Positions 44,112 through 54,223 of a DNA stretch of 64,000 nucleotides are shown here, one piece after another. The DNA lies in NCBI RefSeq assembly GCF_014199325.1, contig NZ_JACIJJ010000003.1:186001-250000 (forward strand), given 5' to 3'. The translations under genes were made by a program, and so were the position numbers. The first letter of the stretch is position 1. Each line of letters opens with the position of its first letter. This DNA is from Sphingomonas yantingensis. Lineage in GTDB: Bacteria; Pseudomonadota; Alphaproteobacteria; Sphingomonadales; Sphingomonadaceae. The notes below the pieces were generated by a model that was given only the letters and a program-made list of their open reading frames with translations, had not been told where the DNA came from and did not search any database.

Positions 44112-44627
44112 ATGCACATCCGCGAAGAACAACGCGAACGCCATACGCTGGCGGTTCTGGTCGATAACGAACCCGGCATCCTGGCCCGCATCGCCGGGCT
44201 GTTCTCGGGCCGCGGCTACAATATCGAGAGCCTGACCGTCACCGACGTGTCGGAGGACGAGAGCGTCAGCCGCATCACCATCGTCACCTCCGCCAGCCCG
44301 GCGACGCTGGAACAGGTGATCGCCCAGCTCGACCGCCTCGTGCCCGTGCACAAGGTGGTCGACCTGACCGCCGCCGGCCCGCATGTCGAGCGCGAGCTGG
44401 CACTGGTGAAGGTCAAGGGCACCGGCGACCACCGGATCGAGGCACTGCGCCTCGCCGACGTCTATCGCGCGCGCGTCGTCGATGCGACGACGACGAGCTT
44501 CGTCTTCGAAGTGACCGGCGGCACCGACAAGATCGACAAGTTCGTGGAGCTGATGCGCGAAGTCGGCCTGATCGAGGTCGCGCGCACCGGCATCGTCGCC
44601 ATCGCCCGCGGGACCGAGGCGGCCTGA
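44112..44627 (+). CDS. ilvN: Acetolactate synthase, small regulatory subunit
   Basis: The 171-residue protein has an N-terminal ACT domain (about 10-85; LAVLVDNEPGILARIAGLFSGRGYNIESL split here) and the C-terminal IlvH domain. It binds valine and confers feedback inhibition on the large subunit. Length is as expected for IlvH/IlvN. It lies between ilvB and ilvC, separated from ilvC by a full REP element. Confidence 0.96.
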   Translation: MHIREEQRERHTLAVLVDNEPGILARIAGLFSGRGYNIESLTVTDVSEDESVSRITIVTSASPATLEQVIAQLDRLVPVHKVVDLTAAGPHVERELALVKVKGTGDHRIEALRLADVYRARVVDATTTSFVFEVTGGTDKIDKFVELMREVGLIEVARTGIVAIARGTEAA

Positions 44628-44642
44628 ACCTACACCATTCAA

Positions 44643-45769
<1,127 letters not shown>

Positions 45770-45777
45770 GGTACGCG

Positions 45778-45812
45778 CGGGAACGATGCGTTTCGGAAAC
45801 GCATCGTTCCCG
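45778..45812 (+). terminator. Strong palindromic terminator after ilvC
   Basis: A near-perfect 35-base palindrome has arms CGGGAACGATGCGTTTC (45778-45794) and 45796-45812, paired at every position. It starts nine bases after the ilvC stop. There is no T-tract, but its length, stability and position support transcription termination. Confidence 0.7.
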
Positions 45813-45878
45813 TCCCCGGCATTTGACTTCCTACGCCCCCGCGACGACCTTCGCCGCGTCCACAAAAGGGGAAGTCCA

Positions 45879-46508
45879 ATGCGCAAGACGCTCGCCATTC
45901 TCGCCATCGCCGTTGCCGCGCCGCTAGCCGCGCAATCGGCCGCACCGCAGCTGCCGGGGGTCAAGGATGCCGCCCGCGTGACCGCCGGCACGTACAAGAC
46001 CGATCCCAACCACTCGCTCATCAAGTGGGAAGTCAACCACTTCGGCTTCAACGATTATTTCGGCCTGTTCGGCGACGTCGCTGGCACGCTGGTGCTCGAC
46101 CCGAAGAACCCCGCCGCGGCCAAGCTCGATGTGACGATCCCGGTGTCGAAGGTCGTGACGGCCAGCCCCGGCCTCACCGCCCATCTGCTGCGTGAGGGCA
46201 AGGACGGCGGCAAGCCCGATTTCTTCGGCCCCAGCCCTGCCGACGCGCGCTACGTCTCGCAGCACATCGTCGTGAAAGGCACCAACGCCACGATCCACGG
46301 CAACCTGACGCTCAACGGCGTCACCAAGCCCGTGACCGTCGAGGCGCAGTTCATCGGCGCCGGCGCCAATCCAATGAGCAAGAAGCAGACCGTCGGCTTC
46401 CACGGGATGGCGAAGATCAAGCGCAGCGAGTTCGGCGTGATGGCCGCGCTGCCCGTCGTGTCGGACGAGGTCAACCTCGACATCACCGTCGCTTTCGAAA
46501 AGCAGTAA
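45879..46508 (+). CDS. YceI family periplasmic lipid-binding protein
   Basis: The 209-residue product has a signal peptide (about 1-19, ending LAAQS) and a YceI lipocalin-like beta-barrel. Family features are the [21 protein letters not shown] strand pair and [18 protein letters not shown]. YceI proteins bind polyisoprenoids or related amphiphiles in the periplasm. AAGGGGAAG precedes the ATG at 45879. It is between the ilvC terminator and the convergent BLUF gene. Confidence 0.92.
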   Translation: MRKTLAILAIAVAAPLAAQSAAPQLPGVKDAARVTAGTYKTDPNHSLIKWEVNHFGFNDYFGLFGDVAGTLVLDPKNPAAAKLDVTIPVSKVVTASPGLTAHLLREGKDGGKPDFFGPSPADARYVSQHIVVKGTNATIHGNLTLNGVTKPVTVEAQFIGAGANPMSKKQTVGFHGMAKIKRSEFGVMAALPVVSDEVNLDITVAFEKQ

Positions 46509-46530
46509 TCCCGGTGTGCGCCGCGCCGGC

Positions 46531-46932
46531 TCAGGCCGCGCGGCGCGCCTCGACGAACCCGGCAAAGGTCGCGCGGACCGCGGCCGAGGCCCCCGATGCC
46601 AGCGCATCGACCCGCGCGAGCAGGGCGTCGGCGTCATGGCCGGGTTCGGCATGTGCCATTTCCCATGCGCCGAACTCTCGCTCGGCGATCTCGCGCCGCG
46701 ACAGCACGACGACGGCGCGGTGGCGCGGATCGGCCTTGATCCGCTCGAACGTCGCCATCACGTCGCGCTCGTCGCCCTCCAGCACCTGAAGGAAGCGGCG
46801 GCTGTCGGCGTAGAGCATGCCCGTCAGGCCCGCGATGCGATTGTTCCGGCGCGACACGGCCAGGATTTCGCGCACGTCGATGGTCCGCCCGCTGGCGACG
46901 CTACTCACATAAACCAATTGAAACATCGCCAT
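46531..46932 (-). CDS. Short BLUF-domain blue-light sensor
   Basis: This 133-residue protein is a single BLUF domain that binds FAD and responds to blue light. Key residues are Tyr8 in LVYVS, Asn30/Asn31 in [13 protein letters not shown] and Gln49 in FLQVLEGD, with the Trp of FGAWEM near the C-terminus. It has no effector domain, so it acts through a partner protein; none is encoded next to it. It is divergent from leuA, and the start may be the third codon (46926). Confidence 0.93.
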   Translation of the reverse strand: MAMFQLVYVSSVASGRTIDVREILAVSRRNNRIAGLTGMLYADSRRFLQVLEGDERDVMATFERIKADPRHRAVVVLSRREIAEREFGAWEMAHAEPGHDADALLARVDALASGASAAVRATFAGFVEARRAA

Positions 46933-47053
46933 CTTCTCTCGCTCACGCCCCCCGACGCGAAATTCTGGCTAATCGCAAAACCTTACCGAATAGTGGGCGC
47001 GGGCAATTGTCGGCGTACTGGACGCGGGACAGGCACCGTGGCATGGCAGCGCC

Positions 47054-47098
47054 ATGTTCGCGCGCCGCGCCCTCATCCTGCGACTTATCCGCCCTTAG
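47054..47098 (+). CDS. leuA leader peptide (Leu/Ile-rich, 14 residues)
   Basis: A short open frame, [14 protein letters not shown] then TAG, begins at ATG 47054 upstream of leuA. Three Leu and two Ile codons (CTC ATC CTG CGA CTT ATC, 47072-47089) sit just before the stop, and the stop codon lies within the 5' arm of a hairpin. This is the layout expected of an amino-acid-starvation attenuator. No strong Shine-Dalgarno is visible, which is the main doubt. Leader peptides of this kind are known upstream of leuA in other proteobacteria. Confidence 0.65.
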   Translation: MFARRALILRLIRP

Positions 47099-47147
47099 GG
47101 GCGTCGGCGTTTTCGCGCGCCCCTAAGGGTGACTTCGGCCTTATTTT
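47092..47147 (+). promoter_or_regulatory. leuA attenuator: alternative antiterminator and terminator hairpins
   Basis: Hairpin 1 pairs CCCTTAGGGGCG (47092-47103) with CGCCCCTAAGGG (47118-47129), 12 perfect pairs. Hairpin 2 pairs TAAGG (47124-47128) with CCTTA (47139-47143) and is followed by TTTT (47144-47147). They share bases 47124-47129 and so exclude each other. A ribosome at the leader stop (47096-47098) would block hairpin 1 and let the terminator form; a ribosome stalled earlier at the first Leu codons would leave hairpin 1 free. Hairpin 2 is short, so the strength of termination is uncertain. Confidence 0.62.
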
Positions 47148-47202
47148 CCCCTTGGCGGCGCACGGGCGACAGGCCCGGCCCGCGCGCGTGAGAGACGAAC
47201 CG

Positions 47203-48870
47203 ATGCTGCGCGATCCTTCCTCGAAATACCGACCTTTCCCGCCCGTCGCCCTGCCCGACCGGCAATGGCCGTCTAGGACGATCGAGCGTGCGCCGATCTG
47301 GCTGTCGACCGACATGCGCGACGGTAATCAGGCGCTGATCGACCCGATGGATGCCGAAAAGAAGCACCGCTTCTTCGACCTGCTGGTCGAGGTAGGGCTG
47401 AAGGAGATCGAGGTCGGCTTCCCCTCGGCCGGCGCGACCGAGTTCGACTTCATCTCGGGTCTCGTCCGCTCGGGCCGCGTGCCCGACGACGTGACGGTGC
47501 AGGTCCTCACGCAATCGCGCCGTGACCTCATCGAAAAGAGCTTCGAGAGCCTCGAGGGCGCGCGCACCGCGATCGTCCACCTCTACAACGCCGTCAGCCC
47601 CGCGTGGCGCAAGATCGTCTTCGGCATGAGCCGGGACGAGGTGCGCGGGATCGCGATCACCGGTGCCAAGCTGCTGCGCGACGAGGCGGGCAAGCGCCCC
47701 GACACGCACTGGCGGTTCGAATACAGCCCGGAGACCTTCTCGACCGCCGAACTCGATTTCAGCCTCGAGGTTTGCGCCGCGGTAATGGACGTGCTGCGCC
47801 CCACGCCCGAAGACCCGATCATCTTCAACCTGCCCGCGACGGTCGAGGCAGCGACGCCAAACATCTATGCTGACCAGATCGAGTATTTCTGTCGCAACGT
47901 GCCGAACCGCGACGCTGTGATCGTGTCCCTGCACACCCACAACGATCGCGGCACCGGCGTCGCTGCGTCCGAACTCGGCCTGCTGGCGGGCGCCGACCGG
48001 GTCGAAGGCTGCCTGTTCGGCAATGGCGAGCGGACGGGCAATGTCGATCTCGTGACGCTGGGCCTCAACCTCTATACGCAAGGGGTCGATCCGGGCCTCG
48101 ACTTTTCCGACATCGACCGGGTCATCAAGACGGTCGAATATTGCAACGCGCTCCCGGTGCACCCGCGCCACCCTTATGCCGGCGAGCTGGTCTTCACCGC
48201 TTTTTCGGGCAGCCATCAGGACGCGATCAAGAAGGGCTTCGCAGCACAGGCAGCGCGCAACGACGAATTGTGGGAGGTGCCCTACCTCCCCATCGACCCC
48301 GCCGATCTCGGCCGCAGCTACGAAGCGGTGATCCGCGTCAACTCGCAATCGGGCAAGGGCGGCGTCGCCTGGGTGATCGAGCAGGACAAGGGGCTGAAGC
48401 TGCCCAAGCGGCTTCAGGCCGATTTCAGCCGCCACGTGCAGGCGCTGGCGGACGCCACCAGCCGCGAACTCGACGCCGCCGATATCTGGGGGGCGTTCGA
48501 GACTGCCTATCGCCTGACCGGCGAGCAGCACTTCACGCTTCAGGCCTATGAGGAGACGCGCGGCGCCAACGGCGACCGGATCTTCGCCGGGCATGTCGAT
48601 GCCGGCGGTGAAGCACGGTCGATCAGCGGACGCGGCAACGGCCTTATTTCCAGCGTGCTCGACGCGCTGGGCGGCGGCCTCGGTATCGCGCTCGAGGTCG
48701 TGGATTACAGCGAACACGCGATCGGCACCGGCTCCGACGCGCGCGCGGCGGCCTATGTCGAATGTCGCGACGCTGAGGGGCGGACGCACTGGGGCATCGG
48801 CATCGACGAGGACGTCGCCACCGCCAGCGTGCGTGCGGTGCTCTCTGCGGCGAACGCGGCGAGAAGCTAG
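47203..48870 (+). CDS. leuA: 2-isopropylmalate synthase
   Basis: The 555-residue enzyme condenses 2-ketoisovalerate with acetyl-CoA, the first step of leucine synthesis. Features are [11 protein letters not shown] near 40, [27 protein letters not shown], and a C-terminal LeuA dimer/regulatory domain (about 430-555). It belongs to the longer type II LeuA that starts SSKYRPF. The ATG at 47203 is chosen because the protein then begins as usual for the type. It lies downstream of the leader attenuator and is divergent from the BLUF gene. Confidence 0.97.
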   Translation: MLRDPSSKYRPFPPVALPDRQWPSRTIERAPIWLSTDMRDGNQALIDPMDAEKKHRFFDLLVEVGLKEIEVGFPSAGATEFDFISGLVRSGRVPDDVTVQVLTQSRRDLIEKSFESLEGARTAIVHLYNAVSPAWRKIVFGMSRDEVRGIAITGAKLLRDEAGKRPDTHWRFEYSPETFSTAELDFSLEVCAAVMDVLRPTPEDPIIFNLPATVEAATPNIYADQIEYFCRNVPNRDAVIVSLHTHNDRGTGVAASELGLLAGADRVEGCLFGNGERTGNVDLVTLGLNLYTQGVDPGLDFSDIDRVIKTVEYCNALPVHPRHPYAGELVFTAFSGSHQDAIKKGFAAQAARNDELWEVPYLPIDPADLGRSYEAVIRVNSQSGKGGVAWVIEQDKGLKLPKRLQADFSRHVQALADATSRELDAADIWGAFETAYRLTGEQHFTLQAYEETRGANGDRIFAGHVDAGGEARSISGRGNGLISSVLDALGGGLGIALEVVDYSEHAIGTGSDARAAAYVECRDAEGRTHWGIGIDEDVATASVRAVLSAANAARS

Positions 48871-48880
48871 CAAGCACAGC

Positions 48881-49262
48881 ATCCTCCCCATCGGAGGGGG
48901 AGGATACAGAGACTTGGCGGCGTGCCGCCTAGTCGGAGTTGGAGAGGGGGAGCGACCGCTGTGCGGTCGCGGGGGGGGGGGGGGGGGGCGCGGGGCGGGG
49001 GGGGGGGGGCGGGGGGCGGGGGGGGGGGGCGGGGCGGGGCGCCCGCCGACGGGGGGTGGGGGGGGTTTTGTTTGTTTGTTGTGTTTGGCCCCCTGGGGTG
49101 GGGTTGTATACTTCGTGTGGGGGGGGTCCCGCCTTGTGGTTTTTGGTGGGGGGGCGCGCCCGCTGTGGGGCCCCGCGGCGCTGAGGCGCCGCTCACCCTC
49201 TCCAAGCTGCGCTAGCCGCTAGAGCGGCAAGCTACGCTATCCTCCCCCTTCAAGGGGAGGAT
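48881..49262. other. Repeat-bounded intergenic region with poly-G, A-depleted core
   Basis: The gap of about 400 bases between leuA and folE is bounded by two copies of the palindrome ATCCTCCCC...GGGGAGGAT (48881-48905 and 49239-49262). Inside, GCGACCGC/GCGGTCGC (hairpin) leads directly into an 18-base G run (48971-48988) and a stretch to about 49170 that is almost free of A and dominated by G and T. Nothing coding is credible here. Its composition suggests low-quality or artefactual bases from sequencing through a hairpin, not biology. The flanking repeats look genuine. Confidence 0.7.
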
Positions 49263-49269
49263 CGAAGGC

Positions 49270-49893
49270 TCACCCCTTCGCAATCAGCGCCAGCACTTCC
49301 TTGCGGCTGCGCTCGTCGTCGCGGAACACGCCCATCATCCGGCTGGTCGTCATCGTCACGCCGGGCGTGCGCACCCCGCGCGACGTCATGCAGCCGTGCG
49401 TCGCCTCGATCACCACCGCGACGCCGCGTGGGCGAAGGTGCTTCCAGATGCAGTCCGCGACCTCTGCGGTCAGCCGCTCCTGCACCTGAAGCCGGCGGGC
49501 GAAGCCGTGCAGCACGCGCGCCAGCTTCGAGATGCCGACGACATGGTCCTTGGGCAGATAGGCGATGTGTGCGCGACCGATGATCGGCGCCATATGATGC
49601 TCGCAATGCGACTGGAACGGAATGTCGCGAAGGAGGACGATGTCGTCGTAGCCACCGACCTCCTCGAACACGCGTTCCAGATGATGGCCCGGATCGTCGG
49701 CATAGCCCGCGCAATATTCGCGCCACGCCTTGGCGACGCGCCGCGGCGTGTCGACCAGCCCCTCTCGCGTGGGGTCGTCGCCGGCCCAGTGGATCAGCGT
49801 ACGAATCGCCTCGGCGACATGGTCGGGCACTTCAACTTCCGGCGGACCGGCAACTAGGTCGCCGTCTTCGGCGTCGTCGTGTTCGTGAATCAT
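49270..49893 (-). CDS. folE: GTP cyclohydrolase I
   Basis: The 207-residue enzyme makes dihydroneopterin triphosphate from GTP, the entry to folate and pterin synthesis. Zinc-binding and active-site motifs are HCEHHMAPIIGRAHIAYLP and HGCMTSRGV. The start at 49893 (MIHEHDD) has AAAGGA upstream; the frame is open 21 codons further. Pterin from this enzyme may supply PhhA, which lies far away at 0.8 kb. Confidence 0.97.
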   Translation of the reverse strand: MIHEHDDAEDGDLVAGPPEVEVPDHVAEAIRTLIHWAGDDPTREGLVDTPRRVAKAWREYCAGYADDPGHHLERVFEEVGGYDDIVLLRDIPFQSHCEHHMAPIIGRAHIAYLPKDHVVGISKLARVLHGFARRLQVQERLTAEVADCIWKHLRPRGVAVVIEATHGCMTSRGVRTPGVTMTTSRMMGVFRDDERSRKEVLALIAKG

Positions 49894-50105
49894 GGGACGG
49901 TCCTTTAGGCGGCGGACGTCGCAAACGCTACGGCAAGCATGGTCACGGCGGCGCACAGGCCGGACCCGATTTTCGAAAACCGCTCGAAAGCTGCGGAAAC
50001 AACATGATGCGCCATTGACCAGCGCGAAATCGGCGCATTACGCTATCGCCACAATATGGACGAAGAACCGATCGGCCAAAGCCGGGGGTCGCGATTCAAG
50101 AGGGG
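49894..50105. promoter_or_regulatory. Divergent gap between folE and a TonB receptor gene
   Basis: This 212-base gap separates the folE start (leftward) from the receptor start (rightward). A possible promoter for the receptor is TTGACC (50015-50020) with TACGCT (50039-50044), 18-base spacing; the match is weak. AAGAGGGG lies before the receptor ATG. I see no operator-like symmetry. Confidence 0.3.
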
Positions 50106-52784
50106 ATGATGATGAAGGCTCGTTTGCTCGCCGCCACTGCGCTTGCGCTGCTGCCCGCCCTGCCCGCGATGGCGCAGACCACCCAGTCGAGCGACCGCGC
50201 CGCCAGCGACGCCACCGGCGCCGCGTCCGTGGACCAGACGAACGCCGACGATTACCAATCCGCCAACGACATCGTCATCACCGCGACACGCCGGAACGAA
50301 ACGGTGCAGGACGTGCCCATCGCCGTCACCGCGGTCGGCAGCGAGCTGCTCGACAATGCCGGCGTCACCGATATTCGCGGGCTGGAGCAACTCGCGCCGT
50401 CGCTCCAGACCTCGACCGGCCAGTCGTCGGCGACGGGCAGCACGATCTACATCCGCGGCATCACCACGGGCGGCGACAATCCAGGGTTCGAGCCGGCGGT
50501 CGGCGTGTTCATCGACGGCGTGTTCCGCGCCCGCGCCGGCATTGCCGTCGCCGAGCTGCCGGAGCTCGAACGGGTCGAGATCCTGCGCGGGCCGCAGGGG
50601 ACGCTGTTCGGCCGCAACACCTCTGCCGGCGCGCTCAGCATCTTCACCGCGCAGCCGCAGTTCGACCTCAAGGGCTATGTCGAGGGCAGCTACGGCAACT
50701 ACAACGCCTATGAGGTCAAGGGCGGGCTGACCGGCCCGGTCTCCGACAAGATCGCGCTGCGCCTCGACGGCGGCTATCGCAAGCGCGACGGCTATATCAA
50801 GGACGCCAACAGCGACCGCTCGATCAACGACATCAACCGCTGGTACGCGCGCGGTCAGGCGCTGTTCGACGGCGGCGCGACGACGTTCCGCCTGATCGGC
50901 GACTATTACGAGACCGACGAGAATTGCTGCGGCGCGGTCAGCGTGGTCCGCGGCGCGACCGCTCCGGCGATCCAGGCGATCGCCGCCGCTCGCGGCCGCG
51001 TTGGCCTCTATACCGGCGCGCCCTCGGACCGCATCCAGGCGATCAGCCCCAACCGCGACTATTCGGAGCGGGTGCGCGACTGGGGCGTCTCGGGCGAGCT
51101 CAATACCGAGATCGGCGACGCCAAGTTCACCTCGATCACCGCGTACCGCCAGTGGCGCGCGCTGCGCAATCAGGACATCGACTTCTCCGGCATCGACCGC
51201 GCGTATCGCGACGGATACCGCACTCAGCTCAAGGACTTCACGCAGGAAGTCCGGCTTCAGGGATCGGCGTTTGGCGGCAAACTCGACTGGCTGATCGGAG
51301 GCTTTTACCTTAACGAATCGAACAAGCTGCGCGACACGGTGCGCGTCGGCGACGACGCCAACCTCTATGTCGACACGCTGCTTGGCGGGGCGCTCGCCGC
51401 GCCGCCCGCGCAGGGCGGCATCGGCCGGCGCGCGCAGTTCTTCGGCACCTCGCCCGTCCCGACGTTCCAGCAGCTCGCCGTCGCGCTACAGGGTGGCCCC
51501 GCCCTCCCGCAGGGGACGGTGCCGCTGTTCAGCCAGCTTCTCCTCTTCCAGAGCCCGCAGCTCCTTCAGGCCGCGCTCGCGAACCCCGCGCTGCTTGCCT
51601 ATTTCAACACGCCGCTGACCGGCAACGCCTCGGGCCAGGGCAACAACGACGACAATTTCGAGGTGAAGACCAACGCCTTCGCGATCTTCACGCACAACAT
51701 CATAAACGTGACGGACAAGCTGTCGCTGACGCTCGGTGCGCGCTACAATTACGAGAAGAAGGACCTCACCGCCTCGATCAACAACAACATCGCGGCGTGC
51801 GGGCTCTATTCCTCGAACGATCCGCGCGCGGTGACGCTGCGCAACGCGATCCGCAGTGCCAGCCCGACCCTGTTCACCAACCTGTTCCTCCTGAGCTGCA
51901 ATCCGGCGGTGAACCCCGAGTTCAACGGCAACTACACCGACGACCGTTCGGAGAGCCGCGTCACCGGCACCGCCAAGATCGCCTACAAGTTCAGCCGCGA
52001 CGTGCTGGGCTATGCCAGCTACGACCGCGGTTACAAATCGGGCGGCTATAACCTCGACCAGGCGACGTTCGATTCGGTCACGCTCGGCGGCAACGGCGCG
52101 CAGGGCTCTGACCTTGGCTTCGGCGGCGAGACGGTCGATGCGTTCGAAATCGGCCTTAAGACTCAGCTGACGCGCAAGTTCACGTTCAACATCGCCGGCT
52201 TCTACCAGAAGTTCTACGACCTTCAGTCGCTTGTGTTCGCCGGCAACAACTTCGTCGTGCAGAACGTGCCCAAGACGATCAGCAAGGGCGTCGAGGTCGA
52301 ATCGATCATCCAGCCCGTCCGCGAACTCGTGATGCGGCTCGGCTACAGCTATATCGACGCGGCCTATTCGAGCAGCAACGACTTCACCGGCACCCCGCTT
52401 CAGGGCCAGGAAGGACTTCAGGTCCAGAACCAGCCCAAGCATACCGTCAGCATCGCGACGACGTGGACGCCGAAGCTCACCGATCGCCTCAACGCGCTGT
52501 TCCATGTCGACATGCGCTACAACAGCGAGGTCAGCATCCCGTCCGGCCCGCCTAACCCCGTGACCGGCCGCACCGCGCTCTATAATCAGGGCTATCCGCT
52601 GATCTCAGCGCGCGTCGGCGTCCAGACGGAGGACCGGTCGAAGAGCCTCGAGGCCTTCGTCGAGAATCTGACCAACCAGTTCTACTACATCACCGGCTTT
52701 GCGGTGCCCGAGCAGACGGGCACCTATGCCGGCTATCCGGGTATGCCGCGCTTCTACGGCGTGCGGGCGCGCGTCGGCTTCTGA
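50106..52784 (+). CDS. TonB-dependent outer-membrane receptor
   Basis: This 892-residue receptor has a signal peptide (about 1-23, ending PAMA), a TonB-box-like DIVITATRR, a plug with VPIAVTAVGSELL, GPQGTLFGRNTSAGA and VGVFIDGVFRARAG, and a barrel ending in an aromatic YGVRARVGF. The plug motifs match the sphingomonad and Novosphingobium group of TBDRs often linked to aromatic, steroid or unknown small ligands, but nothing nearby identifies the substrate. It is transcribed alone, with three possible in-frame ATGs at the start. Confidence 0.93.
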   Translation: MMMKARLLAATALALLPALPAMAQTTQSSDRAASDATGAASVDQTNADDYQSANDIVITATRRNETVQDVPIAVTAVGSELLDNAGVTDIRGLEQLAPSLQTSTGQSSATGSTIYIRGITTGGDNPGFEPAVGVFIDGVFRARAGIAVAELPELERVEILRGPQGTLFGRNTSAGALSIFTAQPQFDLKGYVEGSYGNYNAYEVKGGLTGPVSDKIALRLDGGYRKRDGYIKDANSDRSINDINRWYARGQALFDGGATTFRLIGDYYETDENCCGAVSVVRGATAPAIQAIAAARGRVGLYTGAPSDRIQAISPNRDYSERVRDWGVSGELNTEIGDAKFTSITAYRQWRALRNQDIDFSGIDRAYRDGYRTQLKDFTQEVRLQGSAFGGKLDWLIGGFYLNESNKLRDTVRVGDDANLYVDTLLGGALAAPPAQGGIGRRAQFFGTSPVPTFQQLAVALQGGPALPQGTVPLFSQLLLFQSPQLLQAALANPALLAYFNTPLTGNASGQGNNDDNFEVKTNAFAIFTHNIINVTDKLSLTLGARYNYEKKDLTASINNNIAACGLYSSNDPRAVTLRNAIRSASPTLFTNLFLLSCNPAVNPEFNGNYTDDRSESRVTGTAKIAYKFSRDVLGYASYDRGYKSGGYNLDQATFDSVTLGGNGAQGSDLGFGGETVDAFEIGLKTQLTRKFTFNIAGFYQKFYDLQSLVFAGNNFVVQNVPKTISKGVEVESIIQPVRELVMRLGYSYIDAAYSSSNDFTGTPLQGQEGLQVQNQPKHTVSIATTWTPKLTDRLNALFHVDMRYNSEVSIPSGPPNPVTGRTALYNQGYPLISARVGVQTEDRSKSLEAFVENLTNQFYYITGFAVPEQTGTYAGYPGMPRFYGVRARVGF

Positions 52785-52941
52785 GGCGAAGCTGTTGCGT
52801 CCGGGCAACAACGTCGCGGCGACGGGGGCTTTGACCGCCCTCGCTGCGTCGAAAACCGCTTGATCTTGGGTGAATAGCCCGGAACAGTCGCAGGCGTGAC
52901 GACCGCAGTGTCGCGGGACGTAGCGTGAATAAGGGGGGCGT

Positions 52942-53220
52942 ATGGCCAAGGAAACGACTGCATCGAAGGGCGGAGCGCGTGGCGGGATCGCGGCGCCGGT
53001 GACGCCTTCGCCCGAACTCGCCGAGATCGTCGGCAAGGGCCCGCTGCCGCGCAGCGAGGTCGTCAGCAAGGTTTGGGAATACATCAAGAAGCACGACCTT
53101 CAGAACCCGAAGGACAAGCGCGAAATCCTCGCCGACGACAAGCTCGAAAAGATCTTCGGCAAGAAGTCGGCCAGCATGTTCGAGATGAACAAGCACCTGA
53201 GCGCGCACCTCAAGGCCTGA
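52942..53220 (+). CDS. SWIB/MDM2-domain protein
   Basis: The 92-residue product consists almost entirely of a SWIB domain (about 22-92): PSPELAEIVGKGPLPRSEVV, IKKHDLQNPKDKREI and DDKLEKIFGKKSASMFEMN. SWIB domains are known from eukaryotic chromatin remodellers and occur in bacteria as short stand-alone or topoisomerase-linked proteins. The function here is unknown, but a nucleoid or topoisomerase role is plausible. A strong terminator follows. Confidence 0.93.
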   Translation: MAKETTASKGGARGGIAAPVTPSPELAEIVGKGPLPRSEVVSKVWEYIKKHDLQNPKDKREILADDKLEKIFGKKSASMFEMNKHLSAHLKA

Positions 53221-53240
53221 TCGCCCCACGCGAGCTTCGA

Positions 53241-53272
53241 ACGGCCCGGCGGTCCCCTGACCGCCGGGCCGT
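53241..53272 (+). terminator. Rho-independent-type hairpin after the SWIB gene
   Basis: ACGGCCCGGCGGT (53241-53253) pairs perfectly with 53260-53272 across a 6-base loop, 20 bases after the SWIB stop. It is followed by CTTGCGT, without a long T-tract. A 13-bp GC-rich stem in this position is good evidence for a terminator. Confidence 0.75.
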
Positions 53273-53308
53273 CTTGCGTCCGGGGCCCGCCGCCCCGATG
53301 TCGGGGGC

Positions 53309-54169
53309 GTGCCCAGCCTGCCCCGCCCCCTTGCCGACGCCGCCCGTACCGCCCTGATCGGCCGTGTCCGTGCGACGTTCAACGACCAGTCGCGCGGCGA
53401 AGCGCCGGTGATGCGCAGCGACGATGCGCTGTTTCCCGGCGACAGCGTGATCGCCCGCGTCCACGGCGACGTGACGACGATGATGGTTGGCGGGATCGCC
53501 GCGCTGTTGATGCAGATGCTGCATCCGGCGGTGCTGGCGGGCGTGTGGGACCATTCGAACTTTCGCACCGACATGCTCGGCCGCCTGCGCCGCACCGCGC
53601 GTTTCATCGCCATCACCACCTATGCTGATGCCGCTTCCGCTGAGGCGGCGATCGACCGGGTGCGGCGCATCCATGCCAAGGTTTCGGGGACACTGCCCGA
53701 CAGCACGCCGTATCGCGCCGACGATCCCGCCAGCCTCGCCTGGGTCCATGCATGCGAGGCGCTGTGCTTCCTCGACGCGTGGATCGCGCACGGCGAGCCG
53801 GACATGAGCATCGCCGATCAGGAGCGATATTTCGAAGAAGCGGCGGTCGTTCCCCGCGCGCTCGGCGCCGATCCCGTGCCGACGACCCGCGCGGGGATGC
53901 TGGCTTTCGTTAACGACATGCGCCCGGCCCTGCGCGTCGACCACCGCACACGCGACGTCGCCCGCCGCGTGATCGAGGCACCGTCCCGCACGCTCGCCGA
54001 ACGCCCGGTCCAGCGCCTGGCGGTACAGGCAGGCATCGACCTGTTGCCAGACTGGGCACGTGCGATGCACGGTCTTCGCCGCTCCGGTATTGCACGCCCA
54101 GTTGTTGCCGGTGGGATCGATGCCGTGGCAGGGGCACTGCGCTGGGCATTTCGCACGCGAACTGCCTGA
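53309..54169 (+). CDS. MpaB/DUF2236-family oxygenase-like protein
   Basis: The 286-residue protein is of the MpaB (ER-bound oxygenase mpaB'/rubber oxygenase Lcp, DUF2236) family: VIARVHGDVTTMMVGGIAALLMQ, then MLHPAVLAGVWDHSNFRTDM, in which His and Arg residues are conserved. Some family members, such as latex-clearing protein, bind haem b and cleave isoprenoids. A terpenoid or fatty substrate is possible. It starts at GTG 53309 and is 54 bases upstream of the molybdopterin oxidoreductase gene. Confidence 0.83.
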   Translation: MPSLPRPLADAARTALIGRVRATFNDQSRGEAPVMRSDDALFPGDSVIARVHGDVTTMMVGGIAALLMQMLHPAVLAGVWDHSNFRTDMLGRLRRTARFIAITTYADAASAEAAIDRVRRIHAKVSGTLPDSTPYRADDPASLAWVHACEALCFLDAWIAHGEPDMSIADQERYFEEAAVVPRALGADPVPTTRAGMLAFVNDMRPALRVDHRTRDVARRVIEAPSRTLAERPVQRLAVQAGIDLLPDWARAMHGLRRSGIARPVVAGGIDAVAGALRWAFRTRTA

Positions 54170-54223
54170 ACCTTCGGCCAGACTGGCCGTTGTCCTGCGG
54201 ACAAGTGATTGAAGGAACGGCCG

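Noticed and set aside
48867..49205. Gly- or Pro-rich open frames in the poly-G stretch
   Set aside because: They come from homopolymer runs that are probably base-calling errors; no start context and no homology pattern.
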